A stretch of 64,000 bases of DNA from Adineta steineri (taxonomy: Eukaryota > Rotifera > Eurotatoria > Adinetida > Adinetidae). Every line of letters starts with the position of its first letter. Position 1 is the first letter of the stretch. Below the pieces are notes generated by a model that had not been told where the DNA came from, made no database searches, and saw nothing but the letters and a program-made list of their open reading frames with translations. Positions 35,741-47,180 of the stretch are shown piece after piece. The position numbers and the translations under genes were made by a program. The stretch lies in the NCBI GenBank assembly GCA_905250115.1, contig CAJNOI010000004.1, forward strand, positions 26,906-90,905. Direction: 5' to 3'.

Positions 35741-36411
35741 AGCTATCGCCCTTCCCTTCTAAAATCCTAGATACGCCAATGGTGAAGAAAAATAATTGAA
35801 AAAAAATCAGTTGTTGTGTTTATTTTATCCAAGAGAATGAAACAAAAGTGCTGTGTGTATATTGGCTTACTAGAGATAGTCTTATTTTAGTGATTTCCTA
35901 CTCCAGAATATGATCAGACTGTTCACATATGATCCACAATTGCTAAATGGTCATTCGTAACACAGTTACTATGAGGATTCTGTCCAAGTTACTGACAAAG
36001 AACAGGGAAACTTAGATGAATTTCAATTGTTTGACCCTATTCTTCTAGTCTATAAGAAATCTAAATAAGATAAATGATATATTCCTACTTAAAATGCTTT
36101 GTTTCGACGGAATAATGTCACAATAATAAAGCTTCACTTTGATCGTTTTTTTTGTTTGTTTGAATAGAGAGATCGAAATAGAAAATAAATGCAAACGAAC
36201 AAATCTCAACGGCGTCTTTAGTAAGGAGAATTTTGTGTCAACATATTTTTTTTCTCTCGCGACTCCTTCTTCAGTAGAATTAGCGAAAGAATAAAAAAAT
36301 GACGAAAAAGAAAAACGAATGAGAAAGTATGACGCGAATAGCATATATAAGTGTTATGTTGCCAATCTATCGAATCCTTCATCACAGTCACCGTTTCAAT
36401 TCAAAGTTTTT

Positions 36412-36482
36412 TAGTGTGTGTGTGTGTGGCTGTGGATGCATTGTATTGCTATAATGAAGAGAACACCCACACCAATCCTCAG
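36412..36482. repeat. Telomere-like foldback element 10
   Basis: A GT-repeat left arm with GGCTGTGGATG is followed by ACACCCACACC and ATCCTC. It is the most degenerate of the set and overlaps a (GT)n tract. Confidence 0.45.
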
Positions 36483-36581
36483 GATGGTAAATAATCATAG
36501 TTGGCAAGAAGATTTAAACCAGAACAAAGACCTAGGATAAAATATTTTTCAAAATATTAAGCTGATTTCTTTCATTTTTAC

Positions 36582-36976
36582 CTCGTTGATCAGGAAAATT
36601 AGCAGTAATATTCGATTCTTTGTAATAAAATCCTGGTTCTGATCGAATTTGTTCACCAAGTGCTAGTAAAGGCGCTTCGACGTTGAAGAAAACTAAATCA
36701 AGAATATCACTAGCAGTATCAGTCACGGAATTAACGTGATTGCCAGATCGAGCAAAAAGACAGCCAGTCGATAATTTACCTTGAATGAGAAAAAAAACGA
36801 ATGAATTTGTAAAAGAAATCGTTTGTTTGTATTGAAATGTTAACGATGATATTGCTCATATTATAAAAACATACAAATTCTACTAACCTAATTTTAAATG
36901 CACTTGCATATTGAATATACAGGATAAGATAAATAACAATTATTGCTCGTCTTATCTGTCGATCAAACAGTATCAT
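36582..36976 (-). CDS. Possible fragment: signal-peptide exon plus an internal exon
   Basis: An ATG at 36974-36976 opens a hydrophobic, signal-peptide-like start (RAIIVIYLILYIQYASA). Downstream, 36582-36779 looks like a genuine internal exon: a pyrimidine tract and AG on its 5' side, a GTAAAA donor on its 3' side, and 65 codons open in one frame (LSTGCLFARSGNHVNSVTDT..., ending in NITANFPDQR). The two do not join in phase at any canonical donor I can find, and no further exons are evident toward 36000. It may be a decayed gene, or an exon may be missing. I do not recognise the family. Confidence 0.25.
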
Positions 36977-37560
36977 TATAAAATTTAATATTTATCATTT
37001 GGGAAAGTATGAGATTAATTTACTTTTCTACTTGCTTATATAATTGATTATAGCTCCATAATAATACGTAATACATTTGATTAATCTTAGTGCGTCATAT
37101 CGAATGGGTATGTATCTACTTATTCACCCAGGTAAACTAATACATCCTTTTATTTTTATTCGTGCTTATGAACTCATTCTAGTTAATAGCTTTGATGATA
37201 TAAAAAAGAATAAGAACATGTTTTTGAATGCAAAGCAGCTGTACATCAATATTATATTAATGTACTAATTTTTGTTGAAACTATCAAGTACTTTACAATA
37301 CATCTGATGTAGATTTCCAAGCATCTACGAAATGCTCAAATAGAAAAAAATTATTACAAATTAATTATTGATTACTATTATTTAAACTGATCTGAACTAA
37401 TATAAAAATTTAACAAAAAAAAACAAAAAGATTAAATAAAACAATCAATGACATATAATGCGATTCAGTTCAACCAGAACCAAAAAATATTTCAATCAAA
37501 AACTATCCTTGATTGATCTAAATTAACAAAAAAAATTCAAGATTCTAATAGAATTAATTA
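36977..37560. other. Gene-free 0.6 kb
   Basis: AT-rich; nothing recognised. The ORF at 37077-37268 lacks support. Confidence 0.5.
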
Positions 37561-38599
37561 CTAGTTGTTGTTAATTGTTGATCCTTCATCAATCTTATTT
37601 GAAAATTTATATGAATTTAATGATAGTGATGATGGTGCAGCTGAATTTTAAACCTAGTAAAGATTTATCTCGTTTTTTTTATATAATACTCACAAGTTTC
37701 TAATCGTTCAATAGATTGTTTAATTGTTCCAGCAAATGCAATTATATATTGATATTGTACTTGTTTTATAAGTGCTTGGATATGAATAGCAACAAGATCC
37801 ATTATAACTAACTCTTTATGACTAGAAATTATAGATATACATTTTCCTATATTATGAAAAAATTTTAAAAAACAAACTTACCGTATTGTAAAACGATATC
37901 TTTGCGGAGTTAATTCATCAATAACAATTGAACAATTAAATGTCTTTTCTATCTGTTTGATATTATAATTCTACGTAAAACATAGTTTTATATTGATTAT
38001 TTTTTAATAGATTTAGCATACTTGTTCACCTAATAATACTAGTTCGAAAGAGAATACATCAGTAGAAAGAGAATTAAATAAAGAAGCAAAAACAAATAAT
38101 TGATGATTATTAATCTAGAAGATTTAAAAATTGAATTAAAATTCCTCAGAAATAATAATTAATTACATCAAAAACAGATTCATTATAACGTTTAAATAAT
38201 ACTAAATCATGACGAATTCGAGTAGAAATTTCTATTTAAAAAAAGGTCTTATAAAACATGATTATTACTGATAGATAACATACTATCAATTTGTTTATTA
38301 TCTTTTTCATATTGAGATTGAATAATCAATTGAAGTCTTGGTTCATCATCTTCATTACACATTGGTTTGAATTCTTTTGGAACATATTTTCCATTACTTG
38401 TAATTGAAATATTTGATCCTTTTTTTAACTATAAAAATATTATACTCTATAAATTTATATTTCTTTTTTTTCATCTATTTAAATCTACTTGTTGCCAATA
38501 TTCTACTTGAGTGGCTGCTACACATACTTCATGTGATAAATCACCAAGGGATATTATCACTTGTTTACCAGTATTAGTCGACTCAACAGAACTAGCCAT
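37561..38599 (-). CDS. Unrecognised seven-exon protein, 236 aa
   Basis: Reverse-strand exons 38489-38599, 38284-38428, 38167-38231, 38022-38114, 37882-37970, 37694-37821 and 37561-37640 all carry GT-AG ends and introns of 47-67 bp, and sum to 711 nt with a TAG at the end. The protein begins MASSVESTNTGKQVIISLGD and continues with LKKGSNISITSNGKYVPKE, an alternating acidic/basic middle, and a hydrophobic C-terminal helix-rich part around VAIHIQALIKQVQYQYIIAF. There is no signal peptide. The consistent splicing makes a real gene likely although none of its exons is long. I do not recognise a domain. Confidence 0.6.
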
Positions 38600-40086
38600 T
38601 CTAGATAGTGCAAAAATTCTCTTGTACAAGGAAATATGTACATGATCATACATATATATATATATACACGAACATATATGATCGCCTATAGAATAGCAAA
38701 GGTTATTGTATAGAAAAAAACATAATACATTTATGCTTATCACCATTCGTTGTCCAAAATACTTCAATATCGGTCGTTCTATTGATGAATATCCATCGGT
38801 CAAAATATTTATTGTTCTCAGTCCTGTAAGGATGAGTCGAGAACACGAAAATTCGTTTGTTTGTCCGATGTCTTATTGGTCAGTTTTCTGAAGTAATTAC
38901 ATTTCACCATTATAAAATCAATCAGTAAATTTCTATATAGGTATAATCATCGCTTGGCTGAATTACTAGTAGGAATATAGACCTTGATATTGGGTGAAAT
39001 TACGGGTGGGGTTATAGCAAAATGTGGATGTATACTCCTTTCGCACCCACACCAACCTTAAAATAATTCAAGTATTTTAAAGTATAAAAAGATAAGTAAA
39101 TAAAAGAATCGATGAAAAATGAATCATCTGGAATTGCTATTATTAAGATCTATCTAACATATTACAAACATGATATACAATATGGTTTGACGTTGATTGA
39201 TTTACTAGGTATTACTCAGAATTCACTATCTGACTACGCAAAAGATACTCGTACTCAAATTTTAAGTTTTAATAATTTTTTCGTTCATTTTTGTATTTTT
39301 CATAAGAAAAAAAATCAAATAAAAATATTTTAATATTATCACATTTTAAATTTAACCATATGTCAATCAACGGAGGTGTGAATCTGCAATTCAATAGCAT
39401 GTAAAATTGTATCGAATTAGAATTCAGAGAGATGTAAAAGACTAGAAATACATTGAATGTTATATTATGATTTGAAAAATCATCAATCTGTATTGTATAA
39501 TATATTTTTACTGAACAATCGATTTTATAGTAAGATAACAACAGGAGCTACATATATGTTATCATTGCGTGCTTGAAATATATTTATAAATACTAAAATT
39601 AACATAAGCAAACAAAGAAAAATATTAAAAATTGATATAAAGAAGTCATTTTTCTATACATCGAAGATGTTATCAAGAGACAATCGAAAATGTGATGATT
39701 ATTCATAACAAATAGCTGTCAAGGTTCAAGGTTTGTTTTTTTATTTTTACGATACCCAAAGCAATCATGCTGAAAGAGGAAAGAAAAAAAAAGAAAAGAG
39801 AACAACTAAACGCCATTTTTTTTCTCTAACATACGAGAGAAACGACGATTGCTTAAAAGAATACGAAGAAAACAACACACCATAAAAAAAAAACAAGAAA
39901 AAAGAATGTCTGATCTTTTACCTCATATGTGTATGCATCGTTTCTCGTACTCGCCTATTCAAACGAGGAGAACAACAACACTGAGTTTATGTTTAAGCTC
40001 ATAAACACTCTCAGAATCATTGATAAGAAGACCTTGTTACAATAAAACAATTTCTTACTGCAAAATTTTCCATTATTAAAAGCAAA
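38600..40086. other. Gene-free 1.5 kb
   Basis: Contains a TA microsatellite near 38650-38670 and foldback element 11 at 39003-39060. ORFs at 38706-38891, 39112-39333 and 39269-39541 lack family resemblance or splice context. Purine-rich DNA lies near 39780-39900. Confidence 0.5.
39003..39060. repeat. Telomere-like foldback element 11
   Basis: CGGGTGGGGTTATAG and ATGTGGATG on the left, GCACCCACACCAACCTTA on the right. A degenerate member with mispaired arms. Confidence 0.45.
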
Positions 40087-41175
40087 ATGGCGATTAATAT
40101 TTCATTTTGGATCATTAATGGTTTGACAATAATTCTTCTAGTCAGTCCATTATTTCTTATTATGTCATATTTACTTGTGATCTTTATTATATTTCTCATT
40201 CCATTAAAATTATTTTTTCTCTATTGTTATTTTTCATTGCCACGATCTCAAAGTTCTATTAATCAATTTGAAAATATATCCATTGCACATCGTGGTGGTC
40301 GTCCATCAGTTTTAACAGATGAAAAAGATGATTTTCCTGAAAATACACTCGCTGCTTATCGATGGGCATCAAACACGCATGGAGTTCATGGTATTGAATT
40401 AGATGTATGGTTAAGTCGTGATCATATTCCAATGGTTAATCATGATGGTTATTTAGAACATACATTTGCTGAATGTTCACAATTTATATCATCATTAACA
40501 TGTGATGAATTAAAAAAATTAAAATATTTAAAAAAAAATAAACGTGATATATATGATCATATTGGATGTGAAACAATTCCAACTTTAGAAGAAGTTATTC
40601 TTTTTTTAGAACCAACAAAACTTAAATTAAGTAAATATTTTCAAATATAAAACTTAAGAAAAATTATTTTATTTTTAGTGATTGAAATTAAAGAAATACA
40701 TAAAAAACGTGAAATGGCAAAAATTATCGATGAACTCTTTCGAAAATATCCATTTTTATATGAACGTGCATATTGTGCAGCATTTCATCCATATAATTTA
40801 TATTGTATTCGTCGTCTTAATTCACGTATAACAACCGCATATTTATTTGTACCAAATATAACCAAATTTATAGTTTATATGGCTAATCAAACTCGACGAC
40901 CTTTATCAAAATATTTTATTGAAAATGTTATACTTCGATGGATAATTGATTCAACATTTATGTGGTTTGGTACACCAACTGGTTTGAAATTTTTAGGAGC
41001 TGATTTAGCTTGTATTGAACATCATCATATTTCACAAGATCTTTTAGATAAATATAAAAAAGAACAAATTATTGTATGTGCATGGAATGTTAATGAATCT
41101 GAACAATGTCAATGGTTAAGAGCAAATAGTGTTACTATTATTACAGATACACTTTTTAATACAAATCAGAAATAA
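40087..41175 (+). CDS. Glycerophosphodiester phosphodiesterase, membrane-bound (GDE1-like)
   Basis: Hydrolyses glycerophosphodiesters to glycerol-3-phosphate and an alcohol. Exons 40087-40630 and 40679-41175 give 346 aa. The first 50 residues are hydrophobic, with one or two membrane segments. The GDPD catalytic set is complete: H68-R69 in IAHRGG, E85-N-T in ENTLAAY, E104 and D106 in GIELDVW, H119 in VNHD, and an Asp/Glu/Lys motif MIEIKEIH at the start of exon 2. C-terminal WNVN near the end matches the family TIM-barrel end. Human GDE1 is about 331 aa, which fits. Likely an ER or plasma-membrane enzyme of phospholipid turnover. Confidence 0.9.
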
Positions 41176-41988
41176 TATATTATTATTAAAAATTTATCTT
41201 TAACATTTCGTCTAAATTATCATGGAAGTTTGTTTTCTTTTATGAAAATCTCGCCGTTATTTTATTTTATTTTACTTTTATATTTTGTTTATAAAAATTT
41301 TTAAAATCTCTAATGTGAAAATAAAAATTCAATGAATTATACTAATAATCTATCATTAAGACTAATGAAACTAGATTCTAATAAATTTCAGTAGATATTT
41401 TCGAATTTGATAATTGTTTATAATCGATATCTGTTTATAAGCACGTGTATATTCATTTTTTACATTATTTTTGCCCTTCTCACCTGTATCCTCTGCACTA
41501 TGAGTCAATGCACTATATTTCTGATTCGATTAGGCTGGACGTGCAGGATAAGTATTACTATCACATGATTTAGTAAATTATATAATGTGATGTTTTTATC
41601 TGTCTGAAAAAAAGAAGCAATTTATAAATTAGAACTATTTATATAAAAACTATAAATTAAACAATCAGCCTTTGTTTGGTGATTGATACAGAAATGAACA
41701 TTTTTGAAATCTTCTTTAAAATAGAGAACTAAAATTAATCTTTAATCTAAATACATATATCATAAAAAAATGTTGCTGTTTATCTCTAATTATTACGAGA
41801 CATGTTTATAATTTAAAAACATAAAAAATATACCGTTCTTTTTTTTCTCGTCTGTCATTAATCTTGTGTTTTTGAGGCTATCAGTTTAAAAATTCTACCC
41901 AATAACCCATTTTTTTCTGCACGCATGATTTGCGATTAGTTTATATAGCAGAGTTACCTGTACAATTCGTAAACGAATAGCCACAAAT
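41176..41988. other. Gene-free 0.8 kb
   Basis: AT-rich; nothing recognised apart from a TTATATAG box at 41941-41948, about 40 bp before the ATG of the next gene. Confidence 0.5.
41941..41948 (+). promoter_or_regulatory. Candidate TATA box of the alpha/beta hydrolase gene
   Basis: TTATATAG sits about 40 bp upstream of the ATG at 41989; identified by position and motif only. Confidence 0.3.
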
Positions 41989-43048
41989 ATGTTACTCATT
42001 GTTACCATTAGTTGCCTTTCTTGCTTATTTATTATAAGTATATATTTATTAACTTTTTCTCCATATCGTATACGTAATTGGCGTGGATTCCTGTTATTAC
42101 TGTTTGCATTTACACTTCATTCAATATATGTTTATGCGTTACCATTATCTCAATTATATCTTTTATATTTTCTTATATTTATTGATGTTAACTCGTTCGA
42201 CTGTTTCTATCATTCAGTAATTATATTTTATTGTATTAGCGAATCATTTTTCTTTTTCTTTACTGTTGAAGAAGCAAGATTATTAGATAAACGCCCATTA
42301 CCTAAACAACCACCATTACCTGATGATTATGATATCAAATTTATTGATAACATTTTAAATGCTTACGAAGAATCAAAAGATGATTTTCGAGTTTGTTTTG
42401 CTGGTTGGTTTGAAGGTCTTGAAAATTCTTCATATGATTTAATCTATGAAGAAAATATTTTACAATATTTAACTATGGCAACATATCGTGTTAAATATTG
42501 GCATGAGATGACCAATAAACAACAACATCATATAAAAGCATTATATAATCGATTTTTTNNNNNNNNNNGGTACTCTTGTTCATTCATGTATTGTTAAACA
42601 ATTATCACATTTAGTCTCTGATCAATCAAGTATTTTTATTGATCCTGTTTGTTTTCTTCTATTAGATTCACGTTATACAAGTAATATGCTTTATCGACAA
42701 CCAAGTTCACCAAACCAACTGTTGCTACATACATCATGTGCAGAAGATCTTTATTCAATTTATCATCTTCAACGTCATTTATGTTGGTATGAGTCTATAT
42801 TATGGCCTGAAGATATGAAGCAAAGTCATGGTCGAATACATGTATTTTTTTCTGAAGACGATGATATTGTACCTACGTCATTTATAAATGATTATCTAGA
42901 AAAATCTAATATTGATACAACTGTACTTTCTGACTTTAAACATGGTCAAATGATGTTAATACCCAGATATCAAAAGGATATTTTGAAAAAATTACTAGAA
43001 TTAGAAACAAAATCATCGATTAACGATAATGAATCAGTTTCTATCTAA
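41989..43048 (+). CDS. Alpha/beta hydrolase-like membrane protein, interrupted by an assembly gap
   Basis: The first 190 codons (41989-42558) start with several hydrophobic segments and continue with LLDKRPLPKQPPLPDDYDI and a soluble region. After the 10-N gap at 42559-42568 the frame continues as GTLVHSCIVKQLSHL to a stop at 43048, but only if the gap length is a multiple of three; read literally, 10 N produce a frameshift and stop. The GT directly after the gap fits the end of a GHSxGT nucleophile elbow, so the catalytic serine probably lies in the gap. Candidate acid and base are in SEDDDIVPTSF and SDFKHGQMM near the C-terminus. An intron in the hydrophobic part cannot be excluded. Substrate unknown. 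Confidence 0.6.
42559..42568. other. Assembly gap, 10 N
   Basis: Ten consecutive N. Frame analysis of the surrounding gene shows the count cannot be the true length. Confidence 0.95.
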
Positions 43049-44337
43049 ATTCAATACATATATATTTTTTATTCAATAACAAATAAATCAAATTAACATA
43101 ACGAATTTTTTCAATGTCGTATCAGAGATGATTTTTTCCGTACTGAATAAATTAACAAAGTGCGTATTAAAAACTCAGACTTGTTATATATTTTGCTTTC
43201 TTTTTTCATAAGTATTACAGAAAAGTTCTTGTGTTAATATAATTATTTACTTTATTTATAATAATTGATCTTTGTTTGTCAGAAGTCTTTGATCTGGTAT
43301 TATTTAAGTTTTTGATTAATAAACTTGATAATAAATATGCCAAAAAGATGAATTTTATCTTTGTATAAATTCGTATTAATGATTATTGAGAGGTTTTTAT
43401 GTAAAAAGCAATCAATATATTAAAAATCGATCTTTTCTATTGATTACTAAACTATATAATTAATTAACTATTTCATCTCATGTGATAATTTCTTATAAAC
43501 TTCGCGTATTAGGTTTCACTGTTAATAAAAAAAACAATATAATTATGCAAATGTAGTTAAAACGAATGTTGTGCATATCTATTATTATTATCTTTTTACT
43601 CATGTGACCTTGTACATATTTTTTTACGTGCTAAAATGCGCACAAAATATGATTTATAAGAAAAATCTTAATTTCTATTTGTTTACTCTCACTTTTAGCT
43701 ATTTGTCAAGAAATTCGTGAAAAAACATCTAGTCAGATGGTATAATTATAACTGCTGATAGTGGGATCGTATCACTAAATAATGCATCACATGTATCATA
43801 AGATAAAAGTTTATCGATTTATATTTATAAATAAAGTGCTTAATATATAAAGTTGAAAATTTATCTCTTTGATTTTTTGTGTCATACTGTATCAATAAGA
43901 AGTTTATCTCAACTATGTCAATCTTGAGAAAAATATGATAACGCATTGTATACACATATATGATGTACGTGTTTTGTTCGTTTGTTATTTATTTTCTGTT
44001 TCAATGGCTAACAAAAGTATGTATATTCATTTAAAATTAAAAGTTATTTTATATGTATTATTATTAATGAATTAAAAATAAATTTAACTATAGAGAATGA
44101 CTTGCATCATCTTCTTTTCCTTCACATATATGTTCTCTTTCTATTCTTTTCACATATGTTCGTTTCACCCTTGATTTCATGCACATTTCATCATCTTATT
44201 AATTTTTCATTGTTCAGTCTTACCTTTGTTCGTGTGTAGTATATATAATGCTAATTTCTTTGTAATAAATTCTTACTATCCACCATCTTATTTTTCCAAT
44301 CAGTCATCTGGAGTGATTCGACTTCTCTCTAGAACAC
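43049..44337. other. Gene-free 1.3 kb
   Basis: AT-rich; no coding signal. The reverse ORF at 43746-43955 is unsupported. A TATATAA sequence near 44240 may be the P5CR promoter. Confidence 0.5.
44238..44247 (+). promoter_or_regulatory. Candidate TATA box of the P5CR gene
   Basis: GTATATATAATG about 95 bp upstream of the predicted 5' UTR exon end at 44338; identified by motif and position. Confidence 0.35.
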
Positions 44338-45485
44338 AGTACGCTTACAGAAGAAAAATAAAATCGTCTAATTTAAATATTTTATCATAGTGTTATCGAA
44401 TTTAAAAATTGGACTTCTTGGTGCTGGTCGTATGTCCCAAGCACTTGCACGAAGTCTTATCGAACGAAATGTTGTTTCATCTAAAGATCAAATTATGGCA
44501 AGTGATGTTGATGAAAACCAACGAAATATAGTTGCAGTTAGTAGTTTAATCGATATTTTCTATTCAAAAATATTATATTTTATTTTTTTTTGGTAGTCTC
44601 AATTAGGTATTGTTACAACAGCTGACAATCGAGAAGTAGTAAAGGAAAGTGATCTACTCATATTAGCTGTTAAACCAAAAGATGTCGAAAGTGTTTTGAA
44701 AACTATTCGAGAACCATTACTTCCACATTATCATCTACTTGTTTCAATTGCTGCTGGAATTAGAACAACAACTATTGAACAAGTTTGTTTAAATTAGAAT
44801 TTAAAAAAAGCTCAGAAATCAACTAATTCGTTCTTTTTACTAGTTACTTAAACCAAACAGTCGTGTAATACGTGTTATGCCGAATGTGGCTTGTTTAGTT
44901 AATGCTAGTTGTAGTGTCTATTCATCTGGAAAATTTGCTACTACAGGTTAAAAATAAAATACTATTCAATTAATTTATTATTTTGTATAAAATTTAGATG
45001 ATCGATCAGTCGTAAATACAATATTTTCATCTATTGGTTCATGTGAAGGTGAAATCGATGAAAATTTACTTAATGCTGTTACTGCTCTAAGTGGTAGTGG
45101 ACCAGCTTATGTAAGTTTTATAACATTAAAATAGATATTTACAATAAAATATACATTTAGTTTTCTGTATTGGTTGAAGCACTTGCCGATGGTGGAGTAA
45201 AATCAGGTTTAAGTCGATCAATGGCATTAACATTAGCTATAAAAACGATGTTGGGTACAGCACAACTTTTACTTGGTAAAGAACAACCATTTCATCCAAG
45301 TCAATTAAAAGATGCAGTTGCTAGTCCAGGTAAAATATTAATTCTATTTAATATATAAAAAATATTTCTTTTAAGGTGGCACAACCATATATGGACTTGA
45401 AATGATGGAAAAAGCTGGTATTCGTGCAGCTTTAATGGAAACAGTAACAGCCGCAACTAATCGTGCAGCTCAATTAGAATCATAA
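44338..45485 (+). CDS. Pyrroline-5-carboxylate reductase
   Basis: Catalyses the last step of proline synthesis, reducing pyrroline-5-carboxylate with NAD(P)H. Exons 44391-44536, 44597-44782, 44844-44946, 44998-45110, 45161-45329 and 45376-45485, plus one upstream base, give about 275 aa, the normal length. The Rossmann motif is [12 protein letters not shown] at residues 8-19. ALSGSGPAY and [14 protein letters not shown] match the family signature near the C-terminus. No in-frame ATG precedes the Rossmann motif in exon 2, which begins TGTTATCG. An upstream exon ending in ACA (to 44338) followed by a 52-bp intron would create ATG across the junction; this start is inferred. No mitochondrial presequence is visible. 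Confidence 0.9.
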
Positions 45486-45706
45486 AATTTTCTCTAATTT
45501 ATTTATTTCGTTTTTGTTTGTTATCATAGATTTTGATTATTATTCAATAAAAAATAATCGTCTTTGTTTTGTTTATTCTAAATTACAATTAATCATTGTT
45601 CTTGATTAGATTAGGATAGTATATTTGCTATAAATGACTTTATTTCAAAGCGAAACTATATTTTCTTAACAAAAAAATAAAAACAAAATATTTAATTAAA
45701 GAAAAT

Positions 45707-46608
45707 TTATAAACGACTTCTTTCTTTAGTATTTTCGTCTGTTTTATTTCCATACCGACGATCAACACATAATCGAAAAAAGTCTTTTTGTTGTTGCATT
45801 ATCTGTTGTAAATCTAAATATTTTTCATGACGATAAACTGGAAATTGTGGTATTCTTTGATAAATTAATGTTGCTACTAAAATTAATTCGTATGCTGTAA
45901 CACCCCATATGTTATATTTATCAATACTAAAATGATGTGTTATAAAATCATCTCCAACTTCTAACATTTTATAATTTTCATTTGCAAAAAGAAATTGTTC
46001 AAGATCAACATAAAATGCATCAGTTGCTTCGTCAGGTGATAAACGAAAATCAACAAATTTTGGTGAATGAAGTAAAGCAATGACAGGTGTTATTACGACA
46101 ACACGTGAATCAGTTATTGGAAGAAGACATCCAACTAATGAATATTGATGTGGTTCAAGACCAATTTCTTCAAATGCTTCACGTTCAGCTGTATGAATTC
46201 TATCACGATCAGTTGGATCAGACATACCACCGGGAAAAGCTGTAGGATATAGCAATGTAAAGATTTGTTTTTTGAATAACTAATTTAATACTCACCAACC
46301 ATTCCTGTATGAGATCGCATTTTTTCAGATCGTTTTATTAGTAAAACTTCTATACGATTGGTTACTGGATTACAATATAAAGGAACAAGAACAGATGCTC
46401 GTCTTGATCGTTTTAATCTTGGTATAGTTTGTGAAAGTTGATCAACATGAGATGGAGTATTATCAAGATATGGTTTTAAACGTTGTTGAATAAGTTCATT
46501 AGTAAAGACTTCATTAGATGGTGATGATGATGATGACATCGAACAAACAGGAATAATATGTGAACTTTTTTTAATAATATTTTTTGGAAAAAACCGGCAA
46601 AACATCAA
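45707..46608 (-). CDS. Nudix hydrolase, NUDT7/NUDT8-type CoA diphosphatase
   Basis: Exons 46296-46608 and 45707-46239 give 281 aa. Family members split CoA and acyl-CoAs into 3',5'-ADP and phosphopantetheine. The Nudix box AFPGGMSDPTDRDRIHTAER then EAFEEIGL starts at about residue 105, with the intron just before it. The PLYCNPVTNRIEVLLIKRSEKMRSHTGMV strand upstream matches the CoA-diphosphatase group. The first 25 residues (MMFCRFFPKNIIKKSS) are basic and amphipathic, suggesting a mitochondrial presequence as in NUDT8. There is no C-terminal peroxisomal SKL (ends ERSRL). The 3' end faces the convergent P5CR gene about 220 bp away. Confidence 0.88.
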
Positions 46609-46784
46609 TCTACAATATATTCATATAGATGTAAATTACAAATAAAATCTTTATATGACTGATTGATTCACCATTAAATAGACTCATTTTTATATAAGTT
46701 CTTAACTGATTTTCTCGTTTATTTTTTTTTCTGTACATTAAAAAAGACAATAATAAATAATTGTTTATTCTTTTGTTTTTTCAT

Positions 46785-47180
46785 TTATCCCCATGCTTGT
46801 GTTAATGAATAATGTAATACAAGCGTTCCTTCACTACTGAAACAATCATTAACTGATCCAATTGTTGTATCAAGTGCTGGTGCAAATGATTGATTAACAT
46901 AAAGAAACAATTGTTGTTGTTGTTGAGAATCAAGTTGCATATATTTTTTTAAAAATTCTACAATATGACCCATAGTTTTTGATCTTGGTAATGCCCATTT
47001 TTTTTTCTTTAAAATTGGTGCACCACCAGCTGCTTTAAGAAGAAAAACAACTTTTGCACCACCTTCAGAATCATTGAGTGGACCAGAACGTGTTGTATTA
47101 GAACTTGTTTCTTCATTCGTTACTGCAGAATTCGATGCATTCCCTAATGATTCATTTTCATCACCTTCAACTGTTGACAT
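46785..47180 (-). CDS. ATG12: ATG12, ubiquitin-like autophagy conjugation protein
   Basis: A single-exon 131-aa protein. The N-terminal 45 residues are acidic and Ser/Thr/Asn-rich. The ubiquitin-like fold runs from KVVFLLKAAGGAPILKKKKW to the end, with FLKKYM, LFLYVNQSFAPALD and GTLVLHYSLTQAWG. The C-terminal Gly131 is the residue joined to a lysine of ATG5 by ATG7 and ATG10, and no extension follows it, as is normal for ATG12. The ATG5-ATG12 conjugate acts with ATG16 in LC3 lipidation. Its stop is about 175 bp upstream of the NUDT-like gene start on the same strand. Confidence 0.93.
   Translation of the reverse strand: MSTVEGDENESLGNASNSAVTNEETSSNTTRSGPLNDSEGGAKVVFLLKAAGGAPILKKKKWALPRSKTMGHIVEFLKKYMQLDSQQQQQLFLYVNQSFAPALDTTIGSVNDCFSSEGTLVLHYSLTQAWG

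Larger units (their letters stand above)
34987..36581. other. Gene-free 1.6 kb
   Basis: No gene recognised. Holds foldback elements at 35509-35555, 35666-35740 and 36412-36482 and an orphan TATATAA near 36344. The reverse ORF at 36045-36344 shows no family features. Confidence 0.5.

Noticed and set aside
36337-36410. TATATAA near 36344 as promoter of a plus-strand gene
   Set aside because: No open reading frame or exon follows on that strand.
38706-39541. Small ORFs at 38706, 39112 and 39269
   Set aside because: AT-rich, no domain, overlap a foldback element region and lack splice context.
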